Origin: Sphingobacteriia bacterium
Lineage (GTDB): Bacteria; Pseudomonadota; Alphaproteobacteria; Rickettsiales; 33-17
Direction: 5' to 3'
Assembly (NCBI GenBank): GCA_017304685.1
Contig: JAFKLR010000003.1
Span: forward strand, 868,001 to 932,000
DNA length: 64,000 nucleotides
Position numbers and translations under genes: made by a program. Under the pieces are notes generated by a model. It did not search any database, had not been told where the DNA came from, and saw only the letters and a program-made list of their open reading frames with translations. This document shows, piece by piece, positions 16,520-26,581 of the stretch. Position 1 is the first letter of the stretch; the number at the start of each line of letters is the position of its first letter.

Positions 16520-17876
16520 AATTACACTCTTTTATATTTTTATATATTTTATCCAAAAACTTTATAGTGTCTTCATGTGATTCTAAGCGTGAATTACCAT
16601 CCCCACCATTTAAAAAATCAATTAATTGCCATTGCCTTGATTTTTTATTCATCTTTTCTTTTAATGAAAGTTCAGGAAATATATTTGAAAAATCAGATCT
16701 TTTAAGTTGAATTAAAGCATCTTTATTAAGTAAATCCTGATTATTCATAATATCGATTGTAAAATCCTCATCTAAATCTTTAGTATTTGTAAGCTTTGAA
16801 TAAGGGTGGCTTTTAACATGGATCGAAGATAAAGGGCCTAAATGAATAATTACATTTTCTTGACGAATTCTACCATTCTTTAAGTAAGTATTTTCTGGTA
16901 ATATATGCCAACTCCTTTTTGTAACCGAACGCTCAACGAGTTTTAAGGAATAATTAGTAATTACTTCCTTACCAATCTTAAATTGCCCCATTATCATTGC
17001 GTCATTTTCTCCATAAAACTTCATTTTATTAATATTTTCCTTTTCAAAACATTGGTTAAATCTATTAGTTTTAAGAAGTTTAGAATATACATTATTATTT
17101 ATTACATTCATTGAAGTATAGGGATTAGTTATAAAGGTTTTTAAATTTGATTCCTCTACTGAAAGTGGGAATATAGATTTATTTAAAGAAATTAGGTTTA
17201 TTAGTAAATCAACATAATGGTATCCTGAATGTAATAAAATTCCATAACCATATTTGTGAGGATGATTTTCTCTAAAAAAATATTCATCCGGCATGTTCCA
17301 TAACCCTCCACCAAAGTGAATATCGAGGAAGGTTATTGGTACGTTTGTTTCTTTAATAATTTCACTAATATAATTTTTAAGATATTTATAACCTAAATGG
17401 CCCCTTCTTTCACATGATACAACGAAGTTAACTTTTGTTTTTTTTAAATAAGAATTAAGCTCCTGAAAATCATCATAGAGTGAATCCATATTTTCATATG
17501 AATTGAAAGCGGTTATAGGTTTATCAGTAAAGACATTTAAATTATATTCCATTGCCCAAATAGCAAAAGCTTTATGGGCCTTTGGTTCTGTACAAATTAT
17601 TATATTATCAATTTCTTTTAGATTAACGTTTTTAGGAATAAACTGGTTTATAATTTCTGGAGTTATATTATTACGATATTGTTCAGGTAGAAAAACATAT
17701 GAAGAAGGTTGAAAGCTTTTATCAAAGAAAAATTTTTCTATTTTTTCTTTCTCACTAACTAAATCAATAATTAAAGAAATATTAATCTTATCTTTTAATT
17801 TTTCTAATACTTCATAATAACGTTCCTTAAAATGAAGCCCGCATCCTGCAACTATCACATTTTTTAACTGATGCAT
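16503..17876 (-). CDS. Gfo/Idh/MocA-family oxidoreductase
   Basis: A 457-residue protein, longer than the usual 330-380. The N-terminal Rossmann start is VIVAGCGLHFKERYYEVLEK. TDKPITA near residue 137 is the family's (E/T)KP motif, and HSGYHYVDLL near 215-225 is the conserved H-x3-D segment. Family members reduce or oxidise carbonyl, hydroxyl or imine groups with NAD(P)H. The extra C-terminal 100 residues are unassigned. It sits 9 bp after the citrate-synthase-like gene and overlaps the transporter gene. An imine or keto reduction step in the pathway is an inference. Confidence 0.72.
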   Translation of the reverse strand: MHQLKNVIVAGCGLHFKERYYEVLEKLKDKINISLIIDLVSEKEKIEKFFFDKSFQPSSYVFLPEQYRNNITPEIINQFIPKNVNLKEIDNIIICTEPKAHKAFAIWAMEYNLNVFTDKPITAFNSYENMDSLYDDFQELNSYLKKTKVNFVVSCERRGHLGYKYLKNYISEIIKETNVPITFLDIHFGGGLWNMPDEYFFRENHPHKYGYGILLHSGYHYVDLLINLISLNKSIFPLSVEESNLKTFITNPYTSMNVINNNVYSKLLKTNRFNQCFEKENINKMKFYGENDAMIMGQFKIGKEVITNYSLKLVERSVTKRSWHILPENTYLKNGRIRQENVIIHLGPLSSIHVKSHPYSKLTNTKDLDEDFTIDIMNNQDLLNKDALIQLKRSDFSNIFPELSLKEKMNKKSRQWQLIDFLNGGDGNSRLESHEDTIKFLDKIYKNIKECNYEIST

Positions 17877-17885
17877 AAATATACC

Positions 17886-19097
17886 TCATTTTGAAATTTG
17901 ACGAGGTCTGATTATTGGTTGGTTATCATTTATATGCTCATAATAATGGGCAATCCATCCAGCAATTCTACTTAGAGAAAGAATCACCGTATTCATAGTA
18001 GATGGAAAACCTAATAGTTTGAAAAAAATACAATTAAGTAAGTCAGGATTTGGGTAAATACTTCTAGACTTAAAATACTCATCATTATCCACCCTTTTAA
18101 CTAATGAAAGCATGATCTCTTTATAATTATTTACAGACACGAAACTTTCATTATCTGATTTTAAAAGGTTAAACATGATTTTCGCTCTAGGGTCCCAACA
18201 ATTATAAACTCTGTGACCAAATCCCATCAATCTAGCTTTGTTTTGAATTTTCTGGTTTACATAATCTTCTGCTTTAATGTTACTAACTATTATTTCTTCA
18301 TACATTTCTGCAACGTACTGACTAGCGCCTCCATGAAGTTTTCCTTTAAAAGCTGAAATACCGCACGCTATAGCATTATAGATATCACCACCACTACTTG
18401 CGATATTTCTAACTGTGGTAGTAGAACAATTAAGCTCATGTTCTGCATGTAATATAAGTAAGGTACTTAAAATCTCGCTAAATTCGTTTAAAGGATATTC
18501 TTTGTTATTATGAAACATATGAGAAAGTATTTGATATGAAAGAGGCTCATCTGAACCAATATCTACCCAATTTTCATTATTTGATTTTAAGAAATAATAA
18601 GTGGCTATGACGGAAGTTTGAGCTATTAGATAAGCTACTTTATCAATTGTATTATTGTTTTCTTTAATCTCATTCGGTTCCAATGCTGATAAAGATATAA
18701 CCCCCATCGATAAAAAATCCATAGGATGCAGTGAAATTGGGAAATTATCTAAAACTTGTTTTAAATCCTTGCTTAAGTAAAAATAACGTGCCGCCTTATT
18801 TTTAAAATTAGTTTTATCCTGTAGACTTATTTCTTTATCAAAAATTAATTCAAAGGCTATATCTTCAAAACTATTATTCTCAATAACTTTTTCTATTTCT
18901 ATTCCTCTATAAAATAACTTACCATTTTCACCATCTATTTTACTTATATTACTTTTACAAAGAGCGGTATGTTGAAGTCCTTGATCAAGTACAAGAACAT
19001 TATTAATTTCCTTCTTAAAAGAAAGAATTTTATAGTTATCCTCATTTGATATCTCAAAAACATCTGAAACTGCTTGAAGTGATTTAATAGGTTGCAT
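17886..19097 (-). CDS. Citrate synthase family enzyme in a biosynthetic operon
   Basis: A 403-residue citrate-synthase-fold protein with AGGAGGG before the ATG. All three catalytic positions are present: H255 in KLHGGASQ, H295 in GFGHRVY and D352 in YPNPDLLN. ELNCSTTTVR at 221-230 is also conserved. The family condenses acetyl- or propionyl-CoA with a 2-oxoacid. N- and C-termini differ from housekeeping GltA, and the setting is a tight operon with a CoA ligase and a ThDP enzyme. So it probably makes a pathway-specific tricarboxylate or hydroxy-acid rather than TCA citrate. 2-Methylcitrate synthase is an alternative. Confidence 0.8.
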   Translation of the reverse strand: MQPIKSLQAVSDVFEISNEDNYKILSFKKEINNVLVLDQGLQHTALCKSNISKIDGENGKLFYRGIEIEKVIENNSFEDIAFELIFDKEISLQDKTNFKNKAARYFYLSKDLKQVLDNFPISLHPMDFLSMGVISLSALEPNEIKENNNTIDKVAYLIAQTSVIATYYFLKSNNENWVDIGSDEPLSYQILSHMFHNNKEYPLNEFSEILSTLLILHAEHELNCSTTTVRNIASSGGDIYNAIACGISAFKGKLHGGASQYVAEMYEEIIVSNIKAEDYVNQKIQNKARLMGFGHRVYNCWDPRAKIMFNLLKSDNESFVSVNNYKEIMLSLVKRVDNDEYFKSRSIYPNPDLLNCIFFKLLGFPSTMNTVILSLSRIAGWIAHYYEHINDNQPIIRPRQISK

Positions 19098-19120
19098 ATT
19101 CCCTCCTAAATTAAGTAATC

Positions 19121-20692
19121 TTAATTCATTGGTTTATAATATTGTTGCTTCAAAATATATTTCTGTATTTTGCCAGTACTTGTTTTAGGTATAGTTGTAA
19201 AAGTTACAATTTTAGGACACTTAAAATGAGACAGATTATCTCTACAATGTTTTATTATTTCTTCTTCAGTTAAAATATGACCATTTTTAAGTTCAATTAT
19301 TGCATGAGGAACTTCACCCCAAACTTCATCATATTTAGGTATTACGGCAACTATAGAAACTGATGGATGTTGATAAATTATATTTTCAATTTCAATAGAA
19401 GAGATATTTTCACCACCACTTATAATAATGTCTTTAATTCTATCTCTAATTTCAATATAACCATTAGGTTTAATAACTGCTGCATCTCCTGAATGAAACC
19501 AACCATCCTGAAAAGCTTTTTCGGTATTTTCTTTATCTTTATAATAACCAAGCATTACATTATTTCCTCGCATTATTACTTCACCTACTGTCTTTCCATC
19601 ATGCGGAACGTCTTGCATATTTTTATCAACCACTCTAATAAATAGCGAATGGATTCCAGGTAAACCTTGCGAACATTTAAGGTATGAAACTTCATCTTTA
19701 GATGCAGTACTCCAAGATTCTTGCTCAAGACATATTGCATGCGGGCCATAGGTTTCAGTCAACCCATAAACATGAAGTATATTAATATTACTTTCCTCAT
19801 ATTTTTTGATTAATGTAGGAGAAGGAGAAGAACCAGCAGTAATTATTTTTAAATTACTTACATCTTTTAATGAATTAAAATTAGGCGATTCGAGTAATTT
19901 AATCAAAATTGTAGGCACTGCACAAAAATGCGTAACATTATTTTTAATGATTAGGTTTATTAAATGCTCAATATCACAAGTTTTATCTAAACATACATGC
20001 GTTCCACCTGCTGCTGTTACTGCCCAAGTGAAACACCAACCATTACAGTGAAACATTGGAAGAACCCAGAGGTAAGTTGATTTACTATTTAGTCCTACTT
20101 CTAAGCACTCACCTAATGAATTAAGATATGTACCTCTATGTGTGTACATTACTCCTTTAGGAAGACCAGTAGTACCGCTTGTATAATTAATAGTGATCAA
20201 ATCATTTTCATTAATTAAATCACATTCAAAACTTTCTAAAGATTCACCTAATTTAATAAATTCAGAGTATTTTAAGCAATTTTGGTAATTATTATTAGAT
20301 ATAACAATTACTTTTTCTACAATTTTCAAATAATCTTCTTTAAATAAATCTTCTTCAACAATTAGAATTTTTGCTTCAGAATGTTTTAAAATATAAATTA
20401 TATCTGAGTCATTTAATCTAATATTTATAGGTATTACTACCCCTCCGATCATAGGAATAGAATAATAAGCTTCTAACATATAATGGTTGTTACGACATAA
20501 ATATGCAACTTTATTATTCTTCGTAACACCTATTTGCTTAAAGCTTTTAGCTGATAAAACACAATCATTATAGAATTCTTCATAGGTTTTTCTAACATTT
20601 TTATCAATAATAGCTATTTTATCTTTATAAACTCTTTTCGCTCTTTCTAAAAATAACAAAGGTGATAGAGGCTCATAATTTACTTGTTTCAT
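19121..20692 (-). CDS. AMP-forming acyl-CoA synthetase / ligase
   Basis: A 523-residue adenylate-forming enzyme. Seen in order: NYTSGTTGLPKGVM (core P-loop at 171-180), VLPMFHCNGWCFTW, HVYGLTETYGP, GWFHSGDAAV, RIKDIIISGGENIS, and PKTSTGKIQKYIL with the C-terminal catalytic lysine. The family activates a carboxylate as acyl-AMP and passes it to CoA. The pattern is closest to medium- and short-chain acyl-CoA ligases. It overlaps the nucleotidyltransferase gene by 20 bp and precedes the citrate-synthase-like gene, which could use the CoA thioester. No carrier protein is nearby. Confidence 0.85.
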   Translation of the reverse strand: MKQVNYEPLSPLLFLERAKRVYKDKIAIIDKNVRKTYEEFYNDCVLSAKSFKQIGVTKNNKVAYLCRNNHYMLEAYYSIPMIGGVVIPINIRLNDSDIIYILKHSEAKILIVEEDLFKEDYLKIVEKVIVISNNNYQNCLKYSEFIKLGESLESFECDLINENDLITINYTSGTTGLPKGVMYTHRGTYLNSLGECLEVGLNSKSTYLWVLPMFHCNGWCFTWAVTAAGGTHVCLDKTCDIEHLINLIIKNNVTHFCAVPTILIKLLESPNFNSLKDVSNLKIITAGSSPSPTLIKKYEESNINILHVYGLTETYGPHAICLEQESWSTASKDEVSYLKCSQGLPGIHSLFIRVVDKNMQDVPHDGKTVGEVIMRGNNVMLGYYKDKENTEKAFQDGWFHSGDAAVIKPNGYIEIRDRIKDIIISGGENISSIEIENIIYQHPSVSIVAVIPKYDEVWGEVPHAIIELKNGHILTEEEIIKHCRDNLSHFKCPKIVTFTTIPKTSTGKIQKYILKQQYYKPMN

Positions 20693-22142
20693 AATTATTA
20701 CCTTCCATTTTCAATTTTTTTACTTTTGAATAAAAATCTTTGGCGAATGAAATTAACAATTGATAGTTTTCTGTAATAAGCGAATTATTTCCATTTAATA
20801 AAGAAGCTTTAATTTTATCTGCTTCATCATTAATATTAATAACAAAGTCTATGACCTTATTTGCAAGTAATTCTTCTTTAAAAAACGCTTTTACTTCTTC
20901 TTTATTTTGTGGAAATTCTTTTTTATAATAATTAATAAGAAGTCTCATACACCCATGATCAGCAAGTTTCATCATAAGCTTAAGCAAATGAATAGCTCTT
21001 GGCCCAAAATTTTCCCCGATTAAATAGGCTCTAGAAATTTGGATAATAATAAAGAGGTTATTAATCATACCATTTATAATATCATCTAAAGAATTGGCAG
21101 GTTTAAATGATATATTACCGTATATCTTTTTTGACCCTAGATTTTGAGTATAATATTTAAAAGATGGATAAATGATTAAATCGTTTATACTGAGTGAATA
21201 TATAGAGAGGTTTGGATGATTAACTTTTATTTCTCTTAAGACTGCTAATGTATCATCATCTAATTTATCAAATACAACTATGCTATCCACATCTGAAGTT
21301 TTATGCTGCTCCCCTCTAGCTGCACTTCCATATAAATAAAATGTTCTTAGATTATCATTAAATTTTTGTTTTAAATCATTTGTTATTAAAGAGATAAAAT
21401 GAAATTTACTTTCATCATATTCATTAGAAGAATCTTCAATAAAATTTGAGTTGGTTATATTTGTCGCTAATTTTTCGGAATAATATTGTACTATCCTATT
21501 TAAAATCAAAGAAGCTTTTTTATATTCTTCTATATTTTGCAATAACTCATATTCAAACTTTTCCCAAAAGTTATTGATAGTAATTAACCATTCTATTTCT
21601 CCAGTAATATTTAAATCTGTATTACTATTAGAATACTCTCCTATCTGAATATAATTCCATAAATTAACTATGCCCTTTTCAGCATAACGCAATGCCCAAC
21701 CTAATTGTCTAACTGCCCAAGTATGGGATTTATCATCTAAATCACTTAAATAATAAAGACGAGCAATGTGACCAACATTGATAATAGCATTAGCAATAGA
21801 ATCAACATAATCTTGAGTATTTAAATGCTCTATTAAAACATTATATTTATTATAAATTATTGGTGAGAAAATAAATTGCCATTTACTGTGCGAAGGATAA
21901 TTTTCTAATTCTTCATATGACAAACAATTTAATATAAATTCAGGAAATTCACCTTGCAAATATTTTAGAGCGTTGAGTTGTTGATTATCTAATTTTTCTA
22001 GAATTAAATAATAATAGTTTCTTGCTTTTGATGAATAACAAGGTTGTCTTAAATATGAATCAGTATTTATTATATAAATTAAATTATCATCAAATGTGTC
22101 TTTACAAAGTTTTATAAAATATTTCTCGCTAATATTTCCCAT
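20673..22142 (-). CDS. Protein with a Pol-beta-type nucleotidyltransferase domain
   Basis: A 489-residue protein of unusual layout. Residues 1-240 are helical and unassigned. Residues about 248-345 hold a minimal nucleotidyltransferase with the motif GSAARGEQHKTSDVD (272-286), keeping both metal-binding aspartates D284 and D286. A helical C-terminal domain follows, like that of kanamycin-nucleotidyltransferase relatives. AGGAGA precedes the ATG. It lies between the ThDP enzyme and the CoA ligase with overlaps, so it belongs to the pathway. It may adenylylate the product or an intermediate, or give self-resistance. Part of a toxin-antitoxin pair is less likely because no HEPN gene is adjacent. 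Confidence 0.6.
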   Translation of the reverse strand: MGNISEKYFIKLCKDTFDDNLIYIINTDSYLRQPCYSSKARNYYYLILEKLDNQQLNALKYLQGEFPEFILNCLSYEELENYPSHSKWQFIFSPIIYNKYNVLIEHLNTQDYVDSIANAIINVGHIARLYYLSDLDDKSHTWAVRQLGWALRYAEKGIVNLWNYIQIGEYSNSNTDLNITGEIEWLITINNFWEKFEYELLQNIEEYKKASLILNRIVQYYSEKLATNITNSNFIEDSSNEYDESKFHFISLITNDLKQKFNDNLRTFYLYGSAARGEQHKTSDVDSIVVFDKLDDDTLAVLREIKVNHPNLSIYSLSINDLIIYPSFKYYTQNLGSKKIYGNISFKPANSLDDIINGMINNLFIIIQISRAYLIGENFGPRAIHLLKLMMKLADHGCMRLLINYYKKEFPQNKEEVKAFFKEELLANKVIDFVININDEADKIKASLLNGNNSLITENYQLLISFAKDFYSKVKKLKMEGNNYETSKL

Positions 22143-22159
22143 ATTTGAAATCTCCTAAA

Positions 22160-23797
22160 TTATTGAAGTTTATATTCATAATTAATTGGAATTTCTATTA
22201 ATAGAGGCCTTTTAGCTTCAAATGCATCATTCATAATAGTTTCTAGATAATCAACATTATCTAAATGCAAGGCTTTCATACCATTAGCCTCAGCTAATTT
22301 TACAAAATCAACATTTCCAAATTCGACTGAAGGATTATAAATTTCTTCTCTACTTAAATGTTGATAATACTTAATAAGACCAAAAGCATTGTCTTTTAAT
22401 AATACAATAACTATAGGAAGATTATATCTTACAGCAGTTTCCAAATCTTGACTTGTTGAATGAAATCCCCCATCACCGCAAATAAGCGCTACTCTTTCAT
22501 TAGGTTTAGCAAGCTTTGCTCCTAAAGCTGCTGGTAATCCGAATCCAAATGATCCGCATACGTTAGAACATAAAAATGTGTTTGGTGTATAAGTTTTACT
22601 TAGAAGTCCTGCATATTGTTTATGTAAACCTATATCGCTACATAATATTCCTGTTTTACCTATGGAATTTCTAATTGAACTTATAATAGAGGTTATTTTT
22701 TTAAATGATTCATTATCGTTACATACTTCTCTTTTATCAAAAATTTCTTTAACTTGTTTTAATTCGGTAGGGAAAGTTTTGACATTAATATTAGAATTTA
22801 TAATCTTGTTTAAAGATTTTTTCATGTCTCCTATATATAATAAACCTGGTTGGAATACTTTTCCCATATCTTCGTAGAAAGAGTTTATAACAATAGTTTT
22901 TTTATCATTTTTCCATAAAGATGGTTTTAAATCTTCACCAAAATCATAACCTATAAGTAGCATTAAATCTGTTGATTTAAAAATATCTGCAATTAATGGC
23001 TTTTGGTATATTTCATCGATATATTTATTACCTGGAGTAATAAAAAGATGATGATCTTCAGGAATAACTCCTTTAGAAGCAAGGGTTGAAATAACAGGAA
23101 TATTAAATTTATTAGCGAGTTCAATTATTTCATTACAACAATCTTCTCTAATAACCTGATTTCCTACAACTATAATAGGATTATTTGAGTTTTTAATTTC
23201 CTCAATAATTCCATTAAGCTTCTCATCATTAACTTGGTTCGGAAGTTTTTTATTAATTGGAGTTAGTTCATTAAGTAATTTTTCTGCTAAATTTTCATCA
23301 ATTTTTTCTTTCATTAAATCTAATGGAAAACTTAAATATACAGGACCTGGAATTCCATTAATTGCAATCTCCAAAGCTTCTTTTACGATTTTTGGTATAT
23401 CAATTAAATTTTCTAATTGAGCAGAATATTTTGTTAAAGGTTTCATAAACTCAACATTATCTATACATTGATGAGTTTGATTATAACAAATTTCTTCTCG
23501 TGGTATTTGAGCTGAAACTACTAAAATAGGTGATCTATCTAACATGGCTGAACAAACACCTGTGGATAAATTTGTTAATCCTGGACCAAATGTTGAATAG
23601 CACATTTGCGGAGTTCCGCTAATTCTTGAATATACATCCGCCATTATCCCTGCAGTAAATTCATGACGGGTTAAATAAAAATTTATATCTTTCTCTTCAT
23701 CAAACTGAATTGCTTGCGCTTCTCCACCGACAATACCGAATATATTATTTACGCCTAATTTTGCTAATGTTTTTAGAAAAAATGCTGAGCCTTTCAT
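22160..23797 (-). CDS. Acetolactate-synthase-like ThDP-dependent enzyme
   Basis: A 545-residue thiamine-diphosphate enzyme. ATG 23797 is chosen because AGAGGG lies 4 bp before it; the frame is open 9 codons further to a TTG. Seen: RHEFTAGIMADVYSR with the catalytic glutamate E46, a central domain with IIVVGNQVI, and CGDGGFHSTSQDLETA plus a KDNAFG segment for ThDP/Mg binding. Housekeeping IlvB is usually longer and paired with IlvN, which is absent. So this is more likely a decarboxylase or carboligase acting on a 2-oxoacid. It is the first gene of the operon and probably supplies the starting unit. Confidence 0.8.
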   Translation of the reverse strand: MKGSAFFLKTLAKLGVNNIFGIVGGEAQAIQFDEEKDINFYLTRHEFTAGIMADVYSRISGTPQMCYSTFGPGLTNLSTGVCSAMLDRSPILVVSAQIPREEICYNQTHQCIDNVEFMKPLTKYSAQLENLIDIPKIVKEALEIAINGIPGPVYLSFPLDLMKEKIDENLAEKLLNELTPINKKLPNQVNDEKLNGIIEEIKNSNNPIIVVGNQVIREDCCNEIIELANKFNIPVISTLASKGVIPEDHHLFITPGNKYIDEIYQKPLIADIFKSTDLMLLIGYDFGEDLKPSLWKNDKKTIVINSFYEDMGKVFQPGLLYIGDMKKSLNKIINSNINVKTFPTELKQVKEIFDKREVCNDNESFKKITSIISSIRNSIGKTGILCSDIGLHKQYAGLLSKTYTPNTFLCSNVCGSFGFGLPAALGAKLAKPNERVALICGDGGFHSTSQDLETAVRYNLPIVIVLLKDNAFGLIKYYQHLSREEIYNPSVEFGNVDFVKLAEANGMKALHLDNVDYLETIMNDAFEAKRPLLIEIPINYEYKLQ

Positions 23798-24090
23798 AAA
23801 TCCCTCTATTCTTAAGTTAAACAAATTAATTTTAAAATATGATTTATAAATGATTTATAAGATATATAATCTTAATCTTATTTATACATAATTTACAATA
23901 ACTTATTTAAAATAAATTGATAAAAATATTTTAATCATAATATATGGGCTAAAAGTTGTTTATGAAGGTATTTATAATTATTACCTAACATCATGTTTAT
24001 TAATTAACTATTTTTTTACTTGCGTAAATTTCTTATAGTCATTAATTTTATTATTATAAGTTTTGTTTAACTTTAATGAGAGGAATTCAA

Positions 24091-24849
24091 ATGAATACAG
24101 AAACAATATATAGTTCGCAAGTAATTGACTGCTTAAAGGAGTATAAAATTGATGAAGCGAAAGCTAATCATGATTACAACAAGCAAATATCAAATGGTAA
24201 GTTAGATTTAAATTATTACACTGATTTAATGCGTGCAATTGCAGAAACTCAAGCAGATGCATTTTTTGAATACATAAAAAACGAATTGTCTACTCAAGAT
24301 CTTTTTAAAATAGTTTATACTATAATCGAAACAGAAGATAAGTTTAAAGAAAACGAAATTGATGATAAAATATTTTACTATTTAGCTAACAAACTCCCTA
24401 GTAGATTGAAAGATTCGGATGAACATGATTTTTATTCTCAGCATAGAATAAATTATTGTTTAGCAGTGGGAAACATTACTCGAGCAATAGAATTGCATGA
24501 TAAGAATAAAGAGAAAAATAATGGGCAACCTAGATTAAAAGGTTATAATTTAAATTATTATCTAGAAACTATTTCTAATGCAGTAACCCTTCAAGCTTAT
24601 GAATTTCTCTCTCATGTTTTAAAGCCCCTTAATTCAGAAAGCATTGGAAAATTAATTTTTTTTAATTACAGTGATAACCTTGACGACCATAACCTTAAAA
24701 TAATCCAAATACTATCAACAGCTCATCTTCATAAGATTACAACTGAAAGAAGAGAATTAAATAATATAAATGTTAAATCTAACGATTCGTGGCGCGAAAA
24801 CTCGGATGAGAAAGCTTTAAACAAAAAGGTTGCAGATTTAGCTATTTAA
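24091..24849 (+). CDS. Hypothetical helical protein
   Basis: A 252-residue protein with no recognised family. ATG 24091 is preferred over in-frame ATG 24076 because GAGAGGA at 24078-24084 lies 6 bp before it. Sequence is polar and helical throughout, with paired helices (DLNYYTDLMRAIAETQADAF; NYYLETISNAVTLQAYEFLS) that look like divergent helical repeats. The tail is basic and Asn-rich. There is no signal peptide or membrane segment. It is monocistronic and divergent from the biosynthetic operon. Confidence 0.55.
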   Translation: MNTETIYSSQVIDCLKEYKIDEAKANHDYNKQISNGKLDLNYYTDLMRAIAETQADAFFEYIKNELSTQDLFKIVYTIIETEDKFKENEIDDKIFYYLANKLPSRLKDSDEHDFYSQHRINYCLAVGNITRAIELHDKNKEKNNGQPRLKGYNLNYYLETISNAVTLQAYEFLSHVLKPLNSESIGKLIFFNYSDNLDDHNLKIIQILSTAHLHKITTERRELNNINVKSNDSWRENSDEKALNKKVADLAI

Positions 24850-24853
24850 TCTG

Positions 24854-24898
24854 ATTAATGGAGTATATGTATAAAATATATACATATACTCCATTAAT
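24854..24898 (+). terminator. Perfect 20-bp inverted repeat after the 24091 gene
   Basis: A 20-bp arm starting ATTAATGGAG repeats inverted around a 5-base loop, directly after the stop codon. There is no T-run, so it may stop transcription poorly or act mainly as an mRNA 3' stabiliser. Confidence 0.5.
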
Positions 24899-24966
24899 TC
24901 ATTAATAATACAAATTATTCTTATACCTTAAAAATAATAAAATTTTCATAGTTTTCCTAAAAAAAT

Positions 24967-24994
24967 TTGACTTATCCATAAAAGTTTATATCAT
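24967..24994 (+). promoter_or_regulatory. Predicted promoter of pccB-pccA
   Basis: TTGACT (24967-24972), a 16-bp spacer and TATCAT (24989-24994), 33 bp before the pccB ATG. No CtrA-type box is seen here. Confidence 0.45.
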
Positions 24995-25027
24995 TCTCGT
25001 GTTTCCAAAATTAGAAAAGGTTTTTAA

Positions 25028-26560
25028 ATGACACAAGCTGTTATCGATCTTCTTGAAAAAAAACGCCAAGGCGCTCTAATAGGTGGAGGCGATAAAAGAA
25101 TTAAGGCTCAGCATGAAAAAGGTAAACTTACAGCTCGTGAAAGAATTGAAGTATTAGTTGATCCTGGTTCGTTTGAAGAAACAGGCATGCTTGTTGAACA
25201 CCGCTGTACCAATTTTGGTATGGAAAATAATAAAACTCCCGGTGACGGATGTGTTACAGGACATGGTACAATTAATGGTAGATTAGTATTCATATATAGC
25301 CAAGATTTTACAGTACTCGGCGGCTCTTTAAGTGAAACTAACGCTAAGAAAATTTGCCAAATTATGGATATGGCTCTAAAACTTGGCGCTCCAGTAATTG
25401 GAATATGTGACTCAGGCGGAGCACGTATTCAAGAAGGAGTTAACTCGCTTGCAGGATATGGTGAAATATTTCAACGTAACGTTATAGCTTCTGGTGTTAT
25501 ACCTCAAATTTCTGTGATTATGGGCCCATGTGCAGGTGGTGCTGTTTATTCCCCTGCTCTTACTGACTTTACATTTATGGTTAGAGGTTCTTCATATATG
25601 TTTGTAACCGGACCTGATGTAGTTAAAACCGTTACAAATGAAGTTGTAAGCCAAGAAAAGCTTGGTGGTGCCGATATCCACACTTTAAAAACCGGTGTTG
25701 CTGATCGTGCATTTGATAATGATATCGAAGCTCTTTTACAAGTAAGACGTTTATTTAACTTCTTACCCCTTTCAAACACTACTCCTGCTCCAGCTCGCGT
25801 TACACAAGACCCAGCTGATAGACTTGAAATGTCATTAAAAACATTAATACCCGGTAATAATAATAGAGCTTATGACATGAAAGAGCTCATTTTTAGGGTA
25901 GTTGATGAAAGTGACTTTTATGAAATAAAACCTGATTACGCTAAAAACGTTATTGTAGGGTTTGCGAGACTTGAAGGAAGAACAGTTGGTATTGTTGCAA
26001 ATCAACCTATGTATTTAGCAGGATGCTTGGATATTGACGCTTCTACAAAAGCTGCTAGATTCATCAGATTCTGCGATGCATTTAATATTCCGCTAATTTC
26101 ATTTATTGATGTTCCAGGCTTCTTACCAGGTGTTTCACAGGAACATAATGGTATTATTAAACATGGTGCAAAATTACTTTACGCTTATGCCGAAGCAACC
26201 GTTCCAAAAATTAGCATTATTACACGTAAAGCCTATGGTGGAGCTTATATTGTAATGAGTTCTAAACATTTAAGAGGCGATTTCAATTACTCATGGGCAA
26301 ATGCAGAAATTGCTGTTATGGGTGCACAAGGTGCTGTAGAAATTTTATATAAAGATCTTAAAACAGATGAAGAAAAACAAGCTAAAATAAAAGAATATCA
26401 AGAAACAATTACTAACCCGTTTGTAGCTGCATCTAGCGGTTACATTGATAATGTAATTGATCCAGAAAATACTCGATGGATAATTTGTAGAGCATTAAAT
26501 CTACTAGCTTCAAAAACTGAAGATCGTCCATGGAAAAAACATGATAATTTACCACTTTAA
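25028..26560 (+). CDS. pccB: Propionyl-CoA carboxylase beta subunit (carboxyltransferase)
   Basis: A 510-residue carboxyltransferase that moves carboxyl from biotin to propionyl-CoA, giving methylmalonyl-CoA. Seen: [20 protein letters not shown] at the start; the oxyanion-hole glycines in [14 protein letters not shown] and [17 protein letters not shown]; and [20 protein letters not shown] in the second half. Length equals the family norm. pccA follows 21 bp later, giving the two subunits of one cytoplasmic complex. Methylmalonyl-CoA could feed succinyl-CoA, but no mutase lies in the window. Confidence 0.92.
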   Translation: MTQAVIDLLEKKRQGALIGGGDKRIKAQHEKGKLTARERIEVLVDPGSFEETGMLVEHRCTNFGMENNKTPGDGCVTGHGTINGRLVFIYSQDFTVLGGSLSETNAKKICQIMDMALKLGAPVIGICDSGGARIQEGVNSLAGYGEIFQRNVIASGVIPQISVIMGPCAGGAVYSPALTDFTFMVRGSSYMFVTGPDVVKTVTNEVVSQEKLGGADIHTLKTGVADRAFDNDIEALLQVRRLFNFLPLSNTTPAPARVTQDPADRLEMSLKTLIPGNNNRAYDMKELIFRVVDESDFYEIKPDYAKNVIVGFARLEGRTVGIVANQPMYLAGCLDIDASTKAARFIRFCDAFNIPLISFIDVPGFLPGVSQEHNGIIKHGAKLLYAYAEATVPKISIITRKAYGGAYIVMSSKHLRGDFNYSWANAEIAVMGAQGAVEILYKDLKTDEEKQAKIKEYQETITNPFVAASSGYIDNVIDPENTRWIICRALNLLASKTEDRPWKKHDNLPL

Positions 26561-26581
26561 TAAAAATAGGTACGTATAAAA

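Noticed and set aside
17886..19097. Housekeeping citrate synthase GltA
   Set aside because: Catalytic residues are present but it is embedded in a seven-gene operon with a CoA ligase, ThDP enzyme and exporter; a dedicated role is more likely.
23841..23866. Short direct repeat ATGATTTATA upstream of the biosynthetic operon
   Set aside because: Only two copies in very AT-rich DNA; no promoter alignment supports it as an operator.
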